A stretch of 64,000 nucleotides of DNA from the NCBI RefSeq assembly GCF_030622045.1, contig NZ_CP130886.1, forward strand, positions 1,687,557 through 1,751,556. Direction: 5' to 3'. The DNA comes from Planctellipticum variicoloris. GTDB lineage: Bacteria > Planctomycetota > Planctomycetia > Planctomycetales > Planctomycetaceae. A program made the translations under genes and the position numbers. Of this stretch, positions 48,161 through 59,034 are shown one piece after another; the stretch's first letter is position 1, and the number at the start of each line of letters is the position of its first letter. The notes under the pieces are model-generated. The model saw only the letters and a list, made by a program, of their open reading frames with translations. It did not search any database and had not been told where the DNA came from.

Positions 48161-48844
48161 TCAATCCTCGCCGAATCCGTCGGCCCACCCTTCCGCCCCG
48201 ATCAACGGCACAAACCGCACACCTGTGAGCTGCCGGGAGTGGATCGTCTCCCCCTCCCGGCGGTACTGCATCAGCACCTGCTGCGACGGTGGGCCGACTG
48301 GAATCACCAGCCGTCCGCCGTCCGCAAGCTGCTTCAAGAGCGCCTCGGGGACGCGCGGGCCGGCGGCTGCGACCAGGATGCCTTTGAACGGCGCCTGATC
48401 GGGCCAGCCCAGCGAGCCGTCCCCCTCATGGACTTCGACGTTGCTCAGCCCCAGGGCGTGCAACTTCTCTCGCGCTCCCGTCACGAGCTCCGGAATGCGT
48501 TCGACGCCGACCACGTGGCGACACAGGCCGGCCAGAACCGCCGCCTGATATCCGCTGCCGGTGCCGACGTCCAGAACAGTCTCGTCGCCGGTCAGTTCCA
48601 GCGCCTCCGTCATCAGGGCTACGACGTAGGGCTGGCTGATCGTCTGTCCCGAGCCGATCGGCAGCGCCGTGTTCCGCCAGGCGGCGGCGACGTACTCCGG
48701 CGGGACAAACTGATCGCGGGGGACGGTCTGCAGGGCCTGCAGCACGCTGTCGGACCGAATCCCTTCGGTCCGCAGTTCCTTGATCAACGATCGAATCGCG
48801 GCGGCGCGTTCGTCCGCGTCGCGGTTCGGCGAATCGTGCGACAT
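48161..48844 (-). CDS. pcm: Protein-L-isoaspartate O-methyltransferase
   Basis: The product is 227 residues. The N-terminus has RSDSVLQALQTVPRDQFVPPEY and the PIGSGQTISQPYVVALMTEAL stretch typical of Pcm. The SAM site is VLDVGTGSGYQAAVLAGL, followed by GVERIPELV and EVHEGDGSLGW. It methylates damaged isoaspartyl residues to start their repair, in the cytoplasm. The ATG at 48844 follows AGGGAAG. It lies just downstream of the MATE gene (25 nt) and may share its transcript. Confidence 0.94.
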   Translation of the reverse strand: MSHDSPNRDADERAAAIRSLIKELRTEGIRSDSVLQALQTVPRDQFVPPEYVAAAWRNTALPIGSGQTISQPYVVALMTEALELTGDETVLDVGTGSGYQAAVLAGLCRHVVGVERIPELVTGAREKLHALGLSNVEVHEGDGSLGWPDQAPFKGILVAAAGPRVPEALLKQLADGGRLVIPVGPPSQQVLMQYRREGETIHSRQLTGVRFVPLIGAEGWADGFGED

Positions 48845-48869
48845 CGCCGGCTTCCCTTTCGAGCCGGGA

Positions 48870-50372
48870 TCAGACCTCGGCCTGCGGAGACTCGCAGACC
48901 GCTCCGGCAAACGCGGTCCCGATGACATGCGCCTCCCCCGCATTCGCCGGCTCGTAGCCCGGTTCCGCGGCGGTGTGCTCGATGATCTTCATACTCCTCC
49001 AGCGTCCCTGACGGAAGCGGGCGAGCATGATAAACCCGAGTGCAATCACGTACGCCGAACAGAACGCCCAGCTCAGAATCAGATCGGGACGATACCACTT
49101 CCAGACCAGCCAGGTCGGCAGGACCATCAGGAACCAGGCGCAGCTTCCCGTGGCGATCATCGAGAACCGCGTATCGCCGGCGGAGCGGATCGCGGACCCG
49201 AAAATGATCGCCATCGCGTCGAAGAACGAATAGAGCGTGACGAACCGCAGCAGAACGATCACCGTGCTCCGAATCCCGTCGAAACTCTCGCGATTGGCGC
49301 TGGCGGCATACGGCCACAGCAGCAGATCGGGAAGGACCATATAGATCACCCCGAAGACGACCATATACGCCCCCCCCAGCGAAAACGCCCGCCAGGTGCT
49401 GGCTTCGGCGAGGTCCGGTCGGCCTTCGCCGATCCGTTGGCCGACCAGCGTGGAAACGGCAATCCCGATTCCGACCACCGGAATGAACGCCAGCGTATTC
49501 AGATTGAACGCGATGTTCGTGGCCGCCAGCTCGGCTTCGCCGATCAGTCCGATAATCAGCATGAAGACTGTAAAACCGGCGACGTCGACAAACATCTGCA
49601 GACCGCTGGGGAGCCCGAACCTCAGCAGCCGCGCCAGCAGGTCGAAATCCAGACTCAGATTCCGCAACACGTGATACTGCCGCTCGATCGACGGCCGGAG
49701 CATCAGCCCGGCATAAACCACACAGGCCAGGAAGTTCGCGAGATTGGTGGCGATCGCCGCCCCGGTGATCCCCCAGGCGGGGAGCCCCCAGTTCCCGAAA
49801 ATCATCGCATAGTCCAGCAGGACATTGGCCGCGACGGACGCGATGTTGACGGCCAGCACGACGCGCGTCTGACCCCGGCCGCTGAAGAAGCTCGACAGCG
49901 TCGCCGACAGCAGCGCCGGGATCGCCCCGAGGCTCAGCCAGTAGAAGTATTCCGCCTCCAGCGCGGCGATCCGGGCCTCATGCCCGATCAGCGCGAAGAT
50001 CGCCTGCGAGAACGGGGCGAACCCCATCAGCAGCAGGCCCGCGAAAATCGCAAACCAGACGCCCTGCGCCACCGACGCAATCACCCGGTCCCGCTGTCCG
50101 GCTCCTTCGTACTGGGCCACGAACGCATTGATGTACGACGCGGTCCCGAACGGCAGGCTCAAACAGGACCAGAACAGGATGCCTGCCGGCAGCGACGCGG
50201 CGAGCGCGGCCGACGACAGTCCCGTCAGGAAGATCCGGTCCACAATGTGCATCAGCGACTGCGTGCCTGCGCTGAGCATCAGCGGCACGGCGATCGCCAG
50301 CAGCTCCGCGTATCCGCCCGGCGTTGCAGTCTGTCGAATTGGAGCAGCCGATCCGGCGGTCACAGTCGCCAT
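48870..50372 (-). CDS. MATE-family multidrug efflux transporter
   Basis: The product is 500 residues with about twelve membrane helices. The first half includes ELLAIAVPLMLSAGTQSLMH and IVDRIFLTGLSSAALAASLP, and the second half starts near LARLLRFGLPSGLQMFVDVA, repeating the MATE layout. ANVLLDYAMIFGNWGLPAWG and GIAVSTLVGQRIGEGRP are family-typical. It exports cationic drugs or metabolites with Na+ or H+. The ATG at 50372 begins the protein before the first helix; AAAGG lies close upstream. Confidence 0.92.
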   Translation of the reverse strand: MATVTAGSAAPIRQTATPGGYAELLAIAVPLMLSAGTQSLMHIVDRIFLTGLSSAALAASLPAGILFWSCLSLPFGTASYINAFVAQYEGAGQRDRVIASVAQGVWFAIFAGLLLMGFAPFSQAIFALIGHEARIAALEAEYFYWLSLGAIPALLSATLSSFFSGRGQTRVVLAVNIASVAANVLLDYAMIFGNWGLPAWGITGAAIATNLANFLACVVYAGLMLRPSIERQYHVLRNLSLDFDLLARLLRFGLPSGLQMFVDVAGFTVFMLIIGLIGEAELAATNIAFNLNTLAFIPVVGIGIAVSTLVGQRIGEGRPDLAEASTWRAFSLGGAYMVVFGVIYMVLPDLLLWPYAASANRESFDGIRSTVIVLLRFVTLYSFFDAMAIIFGSAIRSAGDTRFSMIATGSCAWFLMVLPTWLVWKWYRPDLILSWAFCSAYVIALGFIMLARFRQGRWRSMKIIEHTAAEPGYEPANAGEAHVIGTAFAGAVCESPQAEV

Positions 50373-50684
50373 CCTTTGTTCGTCGTCAACCGCCTGAAGC
50401 CCGGCCCGGGACCGTCGTGAAGATCCCGAAGTCCCGCACCATCCAGGGGCTGAGGGATTCCGCGGGAGTCCGATTCCGGCGGAAGATGATTGAGGGTACG
50501 GGGTGCCAATTGCGTTTGACAAGCCAGAGGCCGTGAAGGTTCGGCGAACGTGCTTCAATTCCTGAGTTCTTCTCTTCCAGGCCACCCGCGCCGGCGTCGC
50601 CTCACGCGCCGGGATCGACTATTATCGTCGGCAGGTCGGCCCGGAGCCGACGACAAGTCCGCCCGCATCCCGAGGTTCTGTCGC

Positions 50685-51983
<1,299 letters not shown>

Positions 51984-52018
51984 CTGCGTGTCTTCCCTCT
52001 TTGAGATGCCCGTCCGGT

Positions 52019-53152
52019 ATGACTCGACGTCGGTCGACACCCACAGTCCCTCGCCCCGCCGCGCCGAAGCGCACAGGCTCGCGGATCCTCCGGACGCTCG
52101 GCTGGCTCGACTTCTGGCTGATGTGCGCCGTCTGGGCGATTCTCTGGGCCATCGGCGAAACGTGGTGGGTCGGAGCCGCTCTGACTTATGCTCCGCTGTC
52201 GCTCCTCTGCGTCCCGCCGGCCATCCTCGGGCTGCTGTCGCTGCCGTGGGATCGCAAAGCCGTCATGCTCCATCTGATTGCGATGGGGGTCGTCGCCGGT
52301 CCGATCATGGGCTTCGTGGTTCCCGTCCATCGGCTGCTGGAACGGAGTCCGCAATCCGGTCCGCCGCTGCGGGTCATCACCTGCAACGTGCAGGGCTTCG
52401 GCGACGGCTTCGACGCGCGGCTCAAGGAGATCCTGGACCTCAAGCCGGATCTGCTCGTCCTGCAGGAAGCGTCGCGACCCTTCCCGGCTCTGGAAGAGGC
52501 GCTGCCCGGCTGGCAGTTCGTCGCTGCGGGGAATCTGAGGGTCGGCTGCCGATTTCCGGTGAAGTTCATTGCCGACATCCACCTCGACGAATTCGATCGG
52601 CGGGCGGCCCTGGTCGCCGAGGTCGCGACGCCTGCCGGACCGATGCATGTGGTCGACGTGCATCAGATGACGCCTCGACCGGGTCTGGCGAATCCCTCGC
52701 GGGAAAGCATCCAGTCGGGCGAGTGGGGCCGGCAGGTCAGCGAATGGGAACACAAGCGTCGTCGCGAAATGCGATCGCTCCGCCGGGCTGTTGACGCTGC
52801 CGTGGAAGGCCGCCCGCGAATCATTGCGGGTGACTTCAACGCTCCGTCGACCAGTCCGATCCTCCGGCGTTACTGGGGCGATCTGCAGAACGCCTTCACG
52901 CTGGCCGGCTGGGGCTGGGGTTACACGGCGCCCTGCGTCGAAGGGGAACGCTGGCCCGACCATACGCCGTGGATCCGCATCGACCATATTCTGTGTTCGA
53001 GCGACTGGCGCATCGTCGACTGTCAGGTCGGCCGGAGCCACGGCGCCGACCACCGGCTGGTGGTGGCGGACGTCGTGTTGAAGGGGGCGAAACGCGACAT
53101 CGACGCCGCACCGCCAAACTCTGTGGACGACGAAACGGGCGCACCGCAATAG
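52019..53152 (+). CDS. Membrane-anchored endonuclease/exonuclease/phosphatase-family protein
   Basis: The product is 377 residues. Three hydrophobic helices lie in the first 95 residues (FWLMCAVWAILWAIGETWWV, LTYAPLSLLCVPPAILGLL, LHLIAMGVVAGPIMGFVVPV). The catalytic EEP domain follows: LRVITCNVQGFGDGF, PDLLVLQEASRP, HVVDVHQMTPR, IIAGDFNAPSTSP, IRIDHILCSS and SHGADHRLVVADV. These supply the usual Asn, Glu, Asp and His residues. Substrate (nucleic acid, lipid or sugar phosphate) is unknown. ATG 52019 is chosen over TTG 52001. Confidence 0.88.
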   Translation: MTRRRSTPTVPRPAAPKRTGSRILRTLGWLDFWLMCAVWAILWAIGETWWVGAALTYAPLSLLCVPPAILGLLSLPWDRKAVMLHLIAMGVVAGPIMGFVVPVHRLLERSPQSGPPLRVITCNVQGFGDGFDARLKEILDLKPDLLVLQEASRPFPALEEALPGWQFVAAGNLRVGCRFPVKFIADIHLDEFDRRAALVAEVATPAGPMHVVDVHQMTPRPGLANPSRESIQSGEWGRQVSEWEHKRRREMRSLRRAVDAAVEGRPRIIAGDFNAPSTSPILRRYWGDLQNAFTLAGWGWGYTAPCVEGERWPDHTPWIRIDHILCSSDWRIVDCQVGRSHGADHRLVVADVVLKGAKRDIDAAPPNSVDDETGAPQ

Positions 53153-53393
53153 CCCGACCGGAGGACAGCGCGGTTCAACGCGCCGAGGGCCGCGCTCGGC
53201 ATTTCGTCGGCCGGGCAAGATCGCCACGTGTCGACACGCTGCGATATCGATGGATCGCCATGCGAAAAATCGGCGAAGCCGCGACTTTCATCGCGGAATG
53301 CTGGTTGAGCGTGGCTTTCCGGAACGTTAGACTCGCGCCGTTCCACTGGCCGGCCGTTCCCGCAGTCACAGCGACCAGCAAAGGACCTCTTAC

Positions 53394-54425
53394 ATGCGCC
53401 GAGGATTCACACTCATCGAGCTGCTGGTCGTGATTGCGATCATCGCCATCCTGATCGCGCTGCTGCTGCCCGCGGTTCAACAGGCCCGCGAGGCCGCCCG
53501 GCGGACCCAGTGCAAGAATCATCTGAAGCAGATCGGCCTGGCGCTCCACAACTATCACGATCGGCACACGACGTTTCCGATCGGCGTCACCGACTACAAC
53601 GGCCAGGTGAGCTGGCACGTCTACATTCTGCCCGACATGGATCAGGCGCCCCTGTACCAGCAGTTCCAGTTCGTCAGCTCCGTCTACGCTCTGGCCCCCA
53701 ACGGCAAGTTCTGCACGGTCCGCATTCCAACCTTTCTCTGTCCGAGCGGCAGCGTCACCCTCAGCCCCCGCGAGCGCTGGCCCGATCCGCGCGATGGAAA
53801 CACCGTGGATCCCGTCCGTCCCACGGAAACCACGCACTACTACGGCGTTCTGGGACCCCTGGGGCCGAATTCCTATGCAGGTCCGAATAACTTCCCCGGC
53901 GGCGTTACCGGAGGGCCCAGCAACGATCCCGATGGAACGCGCGGCGGAACCGACGACCCCAGCGGCAACGGCGTCCCGACGTTCGATCCGGGCGGCCCCG
54001 GCAACGACGGCACCTACCCGGAGGCGGCCCGCTGCAAGGGAGGGCCGAACACGCACGGCGGCTTCGGAACGACCGGCATCCTGACGCTGGACAAAGCCCG
54101 ACGGATCAGCGAGGTGACCGACGGCATGTCACAGACTCTGCTGGTCGGGGAGCTCTCGTGGAACAAGGCGAATATCTACCGGTGCTGGTTTCGCGGAGTG
54201 AACGGCTGCGGAACGGGCGGATCGAAGAACATCAAGTATCACATGCATTTGCGGAAGTTCACGTCGTGGTATGCCAACGACGTCAGCTTCGGCAGCGAGC
54301 ACACCGGCGGATGCCACTTCGTCTTCGGGGACGGCGCCGTCCGGTTCCTGTCCGAGAACATGGATCTGGCCGTTCTGAAGTCCCTCGGCAGCGCCAATCT
54401 GGGGGAAATCGCGACCGTGGAATAG
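53394..54425 (+). CDS. DUF1559 family prepilin-like protein
   Basis: The product is 343 residues. The N-terminus [20 protein letters not shown] is a type IV prepilin-type methylation site with cleavage after Gly. [26 protein letters not shown], then the H-X9-DG motif region ([20 protein letters not shown]), is diagnostic of DUF1559, a family greatly expanded in planctomycetes. It is probably a pseudopilin-like envelope protein. AAAGGA lies eight bases before the ATG. Confidence 0.95.
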   Translation: MRRGFTLIELLVVIAIIAILIALLLPAVQQAREAARRTQCKNHLKQIGLALHNYHDRHTTFPIGVTDYNGQVSWHVYILPDMDQAPLYQQFQFVSSVYALAPNGKFCTVRIPTFLCPSGSVTLSPRERWPDPRDGNTVDPVRPTETTHYYGVLGPLGPNSYAGPNNFPGGVTGGPSNDPDGTRGGTDDPSGNGVPTFDPGGPGNDGTYPEAARCKGGPNTHGGFGTTGILTLDKARRISEVTDGMSQTLLVGELSWNKANIYRCWFRGVNGCGTGGSKNIKYHMHLRKFTSWYANDVSFGSEHTGGCHFVFGDGAVRFLSENMDLAVLKSLGSANLGEIATVE

Positions 54426-54491
54426 CGGACGGTGGATCGCTTGTCGCTTATCGCCAGAGAAGAGGGTCGGATGATTCGTCTTCTCCGCCTC

Positions 54492-54610
54492 TCAATTGCC
54501 GGTCAGGATTATGAGGCGCGCCTCTTTTCTCCGTGGACGGCACTCCGACCTCTTCGAAGACCCTCACCCTGGCCCTCTCCCACTGAAGACAGCGGGAGAG
54601 GGGACAAGAC
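54492..54610 (+). repeat. Dispersed repeat, copy 2 of about 120 bp
   Basis: Same element as at 40387-40512: TCAATTGCCGG, TGAGGCGCGC, TTTTCTCCG, then the near-identical core (54553-54610) with the CTCTCCC/GGGAGAG stem-loop. Confidence 0.75.
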
Positions 54611-54675
54611 GAAGAGACGCACTGTTTCAGAATCGATGCCGGTGATTCTGACGCTCGTCTCTGGACTCTCGACGT

Positions 54676-54721
54676 CTTTCGACATTCCACCTTCGACATT
54701 CGACATTTCTGATGTTGCGTC
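54676..54721 (+). repeat. TTCGACATTC repeat, copy 1
   Basis: Three tandem-like TTCGACATT units followed by TTGCGTC. A second copy with the same order lies at 61781-61825. Confidence 0.7.
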
Positions 54722-54741
54722 GTCGCGTGAAATCTTCGTTC

Positions 54742-56928
54742 TCAATGCTGGAACAGAAACTCGCGGTGGTTCAGCAGCGTCCACAGCACATCTTCGACCG
54801 CGGTGCGCCGTTCGGTCCCCGCCGCGCCGATCGGTCCCGCCAGCAGGTTGACTTCCGCATCGCTTGGCGGCCGGCCGAACGTCGCCAGGAACAGCTCCGC
54901 GAGAATCGCCTCGGCGGACTGGTCGCTGGCCGCGAGCCTCGCCGCCCGTCCATTCGCGCTGCGGACCTTGTCGTTGACCAGCGCCCCGCCCACAAGCTGC
55001 AGCGCCTGCGACAGGTTCGTCTGCGGGTCCCGTTCGCACTCGCAGGCCAGCGCGCGGGCCGGGCGGCCGAACGCTTCCAGGAACGGATGCTTGTATTCGC
55101 CATCCGGCAACGCCACGGCCCGTAGTCCGGGCGGCATCTCCGGAAAATTCTCCGGCACGCCGGTCGCATCCGAAATCGCATCCAGCAACTGCTCGGCCTG
55201 CAGCAGTCGCACGGGATAATGCGACGCATACCGGTCGTCGCCGACGTTGGTCGCGGTCGTTGCCGAGCTGAGCTGATAGACCGTCGACGTCAGGATCAAT
55301 CGCAGTACGGCTTTCCGGTCGAAGTTCGTGCGCAGAAACTCTGCGGTCAGCTCGTCCAGCACCTCGGGGTGGGATGGCGGATTCGACAGCCGGACGTCAT
55401 CCACCGGATCGGCGAGCCCCCGTCCGAACACGTGAAACCACAGCCGGTTCACGCTGTTGCGGGCGAACCACGGATTCTCCTTCGCCGTCAGCCACAGCGC
55501 CAGCGACTGCCGCCGGTCGGGCGCCACGTTCTGCGCAGGCTCCGACTGCCCCAGAAACTTCGGGGCCGCGGGCTTCCCCGTTCGCGGGTCGATTACCGCC
55601 GCATCGGCGAGCGCGTAGACCGTGTTCTCTTTGTCGTAGGCGTGATTGTTGTAGGGACCATCCTTGAAGCGGACGCCGCCGAAGAACGCGGCCAGCCCGT
55701 AGAAATCGTTCTGCGTCCAGTGCTCGCCGGGATGATTGTGACAGCGGGCGCACTGAATCCGGACGCCGAGAAAGAGCTGCGAGATTTCTTCCGTCGCCTG
55801 CAGCGGGTCGACCTGGGCGCCAATTCCTCCGACGCGCAGCCGTCGCCAGAAACTCGCCGGGGGATACTCGTAGTTCGCGCCGCTGGCCGTCAACAGCGTC
55901 CGGACGAACTCGTCTTCCGGCATGTTCTCCGCCATCGCCGAGCGAATCCACGCGTGATACTTCAGCGCGCCCCACTTCCCGGTAAACCGGTTGTTGCCGC
56001 CGAGCCGGTCGGTCCACTTCATCGCCCACCAGTCCGCGTACTCCGGGCTGTCGAGGAGCTGATCGACCAGCCGGCTCCGGCGGTCGGAATCCGCGCTTGC
56101 CAGGAACTGCCGGACTTCGTCGGGCGTCGGCAGCCGGCCAATCACGTCGAGATGCACCCGGCGGACGAATTCGGCGTCGCTGCAGACGGGCGACGGCTCG
56201 ATCTGCAGCCGCTTGAGCCGGGCGAAGATCTGCCGGTCAATCAAGTTCTGCTCGGGCAGATCGGGCCAGCGAAATTCGGGACGAGATTCCTGGAACAGCA
56301 GCTTGGACGACGCGAACCGACTGGCATACTCGGCGACGACGGTCACCTCGCCCGGCTGCTCGCGCGTCACGATTCCGCTCGGGGCCACCACGGCTGGCGA
56401 GTGCTCCCCGACCGAAAACCGGGTCAGGCCGGTGACGTCCGTTGTGCTGCCGTCGCTGAACGTCGCGGTGACGGAAAGCGCCTGGTCGGTCCGCGGCGCC
56501 GCGATCTCCGCGACGTCCGGGCTGATCTCCAGCCCGACCAGCGACGGACGGTCCGCGGAATCGTCGGGGCAGCCCGCCGCAATCCACGCCAGCAGGATCC
56601 GGTACTCCGGACTGTCGACATGCAGTCGGCGGCCCCCCTCGTGAGGAATCGCGGCCACGGCCTTCAGCAGCAACAGACTTTGCGATGGCTCGGTCAGACT
56701 GATCCGGCGGCCGGCGTTTTCGCGGGTCAACGTCTGCAGGTCGAGCGCCGCATCGAAGCCCCGCAGGCTGAGCCGGAACCCGTTCTTGCCGGTCGGCGTG
56801 CCATGACAGGTCCCCGAGTTACACCCGAGCCGGGTCAGCACCGGCTCAACGTCGTAGCGCAAACTGGGCGGAGCACTGTCCGCACCTAGCAGCGACAACA
56901 GAACCAGTGGGGCAGCAATCGTCAGCAT
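54742..56928 (-). CDS. DUF1549/DUF1553 planctomycete cytochrome-like protein
   Basis: The product is 728 residues. A signal peptide (LTIAAPLVLLSLLGADS) is followed by an N-terminal heme-like region with GCNSGTCHGTPTGKNGFRLSL, a CxxxxCH motif in place of CxxCH. A Big2-like domain (VTATFSDGSTTDVTGLTRFS) is next, then DUF1549 (FVRRVHLDVIGRLPTPDEVR, GGNNRFTGKWGALKYHAWI and IQCARCHNHPGEHWTQNDFYG, with a CxxCH) and DUF1553 (SVNRLWFHVFGRGLADPVDD, LLQAEQLLDAISDATG, LLNHREFLFQH). The divergent neighbour is its usual DUF1501 partner. The function of such pairs is unknown. Confidence 0.94.
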   Translation of the reverse strand: MLTIAAPLVLLSLLGADSAPPSLRYDVEPVLTRLGCNSGTCHGTPTGKNGFRLSLRGFDAALDLQTLTRENAGRRISLTEPSQSLLLLKAVAAIPHEGGRRLHVDSPEYRILLAWIAAGCPDDSADRPSLVGLEISPDVAEIAAPRTDQALSVTATFSDGSTTDVTGLTRFSVGEHSPAVVAPSGIVTREQPGEVTVVAEYASRFASSKLLFQESRPEFRWPDLPEQNLIDRQIFARLKRLQIEPSPVCSDAEFVRRVHLDVIGRLPTPDEVRQFLASADSDRRSRLVDQLLDSPEYADWWAMKWTDRLGGNNRFTGKWGALKYHAWIRSAMAENMPEDEFVRTLLTASGANYEYPPASFWRRLRVGGIGAQVDPLQATEEISQLFLGVRIQCARCHNHPGEHWTQNDFYGLAAFFGGVRFKDGPYNNHAYDKENTVYALADAAVIDPRTGKPAAPKFLGQSEPAQNVAPDRRQSLALWLTAKENPWFARNSVNRLWFHVFGRGLADPVDDVRLSNPPSHPEVLDELTAEFLRTNFDRKAVLRLILTSTVYQLSSATTATNVGDDRYASHYPVRLLQAEQLLDAISDATGVPENFPEMPPGLRAVALPDGEYKHPFLEAFGRPARALACECERDPQTNLSQALQLVGGALVNDKVRSANGRAARLAASDQSAEAILAELFLATFGRPPSDAEVNLLAGPIGAAGTERRTAVEDVLWTLLNHREFLFQH

Positions 56929-57196
56929 CGGTCGACTCCGGCACGAGTGGCCGGGGCTGGAGCGTCTTCGCGAAGCCGCGGAACACAACTCCGGAGCTTC
57001 CCTTCGGTCCAGCCCGGGCCACCCGGATGTCGGTGGGGAGGGCAGAGTCTCGGCGAGCACAATCATTGGCGGTTCCGGGTGGCGAAAAGCTGGAGTAGCA
57101 CTCTGCACCCGGTCGACGTATCATACACATCCACCCGTGTTGATGCGACAGCAGGTGACTGAGTTTGCACGATTCCAACGGATGACGAGGACGGGA

Positions 57197-58564
57197 ATGT
57201 CGCGATCGAACACCTCCGGCTGCCCGGGGTTTGAGTCCCTCAAAGGGACGCGCCGAACGCTGCTGCGCGTCGGAGCCCTCGGCGGGCTCCTGTCCCAATC
57301 GCAGTTGCTGCAGGCGGAATCCGCAGCCCCGTCGCGCGCGCGAACGGCGAAGAGCGTGATTCTGCTGTTCCAGTTCGGCGGAGCCAGCCACCTCGACACG
57401 TTCGATCCCAAACCCGATGCTCCTGCCGAGATCCGCGGCGAATTCGACTCCGTGGCGAGCGTTGTTCCCGGCCGACGGATCTGTGAGCACCTGCCGCAGC
57501 TCGCGAAGCTGGCCGACAAGTATTCGCTCGTCCGCAGCGTCCACCACAAAAGCTCGTCGCACAACCCGGGGGCGTACGTCTCGTTGACCGGCCGCGAGTC
57601 GCCGATTGACATCGTGACTCTGAATGCCTCCGCGAATGATTTCCCGCATCCCGGTTCGATCGTCGACTACTTCCAGCCGGCGCCAACGGGAACGCCGACA
57701 TCGGTTTCGCTGCCGTCGATGATCGCCGACGGACCGTTCCGCACGCCGGGCGAGTTCGCCGGATTTTTGGGAAAGAAGCACGACCCGCTCTGGATTCTCA
57801 AGGATCCCAGCAATGCGAACTTCAACGTCAACGAGCTGAAGCTGCCGGAAGGGCTCGACCTGAGCCGGCTCAACCAGCGCCGCGAAACGCTCGCGGCCCT
57901 CGGCAAGTTGAGCCAGCTCGCCGACAGCGCCACGGAAATCCGCGGGCTGAGCGACTACCAGCAGCGGGCCATCGACCTGGTCACTTCGACCGCCACGCAA
58001 CAGGCCTTCAACCTCCACGAAGAGCCCGACGACGTCCGCAATCGTTATGGCCGGCATCGTTACGGCCAGAGCGTGCTGCTCGCCCGCCGGCTGGTCGAAG
58101 CCGGCGTGCGGTTCGTTACGGTGTATTACTCCGCGGGGATCGGCGGCTGGGATACCCACAAGGACAACTTCAAGACCCTCAAAGGGAGCCGGCTGCCGGA
58201 GACCGACAGCGCCCTGTCTGCTCTGCTGACCGATCTGGAATCGCGCGGCCTCCTCGACAGCACGCTGGTCTACTGGACCGGGGACTTCGGCCGCACCCCG
58301 AAGATCAACGGCGACGCCGGTCGCGATCACTGGCCCCCCTGCGGAACGGTTCTGATGGCCGGCGGCGGCATCCAGGGAGGCCGCGAGTACGGAGCCTCGG
58401 ACCGGTCGGGCGCCTATCCGCACTCCGACCCCGCCACCCCGGGGGACATCACGGCCACGATCTTCCACGCGCTGGGGCTCGACCCGGAAACGATCATTCA
58501 CGACCAGCTTCAGCGTCCGATGCCCATCGCCGACGGCCGCCCGCTGCTGCCGCTGCTGGCATGA
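57197..58564 (+). CDS. DUF1501 family secreted protein
   Basis: The product is 455 residues. A twin-arginine-like N-terminus (KGTRRTLLRVGALGGLL) is followed by VILLFQFGGASHLDTFDPKPDAP, LVRSVHHKSSSHNPGAYVSLTG, the HDPLW region and YWTGDFGRTPKINGDAGRDHW, all diagnostic of DUF1501, a sulfatase/alkaline-phosphatase-fold family. It pairs with the divergent DUF1549/DUF1553 gene, as is usual in planctomycetes. Start 57197 is chosen because GAGGACGGGA precedes it; 57182 and 57137 are upstream alternatives. Confidence 0.93.
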   Translation: MSRSNTSGCPGFESLKGTRRTLLRVGALGGLLSQSQLLQAESAAPSRARTAKSVILLFQFGGASHLDTFDPKPDAPAEIRGEFDSVASVVPGRRICEHLPQLAKLADKYSLVRSVHHKSSSHNPGAYVSLTGRESPIDIVTLNASANDFPHPGSIVDYFQPAPTGTPTSVSLPSMIADGPFRTPGEFAGFLGKKHDPLWILKDPSNANFNVNELKLPEGLDLSRLNQRRETLAALGKLSQLADSATEIRGLSDYQQRAIDLVTSTATQQAFNLHEEPDDVRNRYGRHRYGQSVLLARRLVEAGVRFVTVYYSAGIGGWDTHKDNFKTLKGSRLPETDSALSALLTDLESRGLLDSTLVYWTGDFGRTPKINGDAGRDHWPPCGTVLMAGGGIQGGREYGASDRSGAYPHSDPATPGDITATIFHALGLDPETIIHDQLQRPMPIADGRPLLPLLA

Positions 58565-58570
58565 ACAGAG

Positions 58571-58605
58571 GATTCACCGCGGCGGCGCGGAGGACGCGGA
58601 GATAA
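58571..58605 (-). repeat. Copy of the CTCCGCGTCCTCCGCG repeat
   Basis: The reverse complement (TTATCTCCGCGTCCTCCGCG and on to GTGAATC) matches the plus-strand copy at 21936-21967. Confidence 0.6.
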
Positions 58606-58619
58606 GACGAGAAATCTCG

Positions 58620-58663
58620 GGAAAGTGAAAAGTGGGTATTGAGTAGTGATGAGTTCAAAGTGA
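58620..58663 (+). repeat. GTGAAAAGTGAG repeat, unit 1
   Basis: GAAAGTGAAAAGTGGGTATT followed by GAGTAGTGATGAGT. Related units lie at 58869-58911 (same strand) and 58948-58993 (opposite strand). Confidence 0.65.
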
Positions 58664-58727
58664 TGGAAACGGGCAAGCGTCGCCCCATCGTTGATCATTG
58701 CATTTGCACGACTCACCCTTTGACCTC

Positions 58728-58855
58728 GTTCCCAGGCTCCCGCCTGGGAACGTCGCCTTGGGACGCTCTGCGTCCTCTTCCCTTCGCACCAGCAAGACGG
58801 CCAAGAGCGAGGCGGAGCCTCGCAATCCTCCGGTTCCCAGGCAGAGCCTGGGCAC
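58728..58855. repeat. Pair of GTTCCCAGGC palindromes with short interval
   Basis: The first is a perfect 10-bp stem (58728-58737 with 58742-58751) and the second a near-perfect one (58833-58842 with 58846-58855). A hairpin GCGAGGCGGAGCCTCGC lies between them. A third copy is at 59973-59995. Confidence 0.7.
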
Positions 58856-58868
58856 CAGTGTCGATTAC

Positions 58869-58911
58869 GGAAAGTGAAAAGTGAGTATTGATGAGTGAGT
58901 CGTGCAAACTG
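58869..58911 (+). repeat. GTGAAAAGTGAG repeat, unit 2
   Basis: GAAAGTGAAAAGTGAGTATT then GATGAGTGAGTC; same orientation as unit 1. Confidence 0.65.
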
Positions 58912-58947
58912 GAAGAGATGTCGCTGAACCGTGAATCGCGTGCTCCG

Positions 58948-58993
58948 TGCACTTTGCACTCATCACTACTCAATTCTCACTTTTCACTCTCCG
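58948..58993 (-). repeat. GTGAAAAGTGAG repeat, unit 3 (inverted)
   Basis: Read on the minus strand it gives GAGAGTGAAAAGTGAGAATT and GAGTAGTGATGAGTGC, matching units 1 and 2. It ends about 40 bases before the PIG-L gene start. Confidence 0.65.
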
Positions 58994-59034
58994 GATTTCT
59001 TCTCCGAAATCTTCCATTTTTGAGGCCACCTCGA

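Larger units (their letters stand above)
54426..54741. other. Intergenic region made largely of dispersed repeats
   Basis: About 315 bases between convergent genes. It holds copy 2 of the 120-bp repeat and copy 1 of the TTCGACATTC repeat; no gene. Confidence 0.6.
58565..59034. other. Repeat-rich intergenic region
   Basis: About 470 bases that hold one CTCCGCG repeat, three GTGAAAAGTGAG units and two GTTCCCAGGC palindromes. No gene is supported here. Confidence 0.7.

Noticed and set aside
58565-59034. Short frames across the repeat cluster
   Set aside because: They are formed by the repeats and carry no domain.
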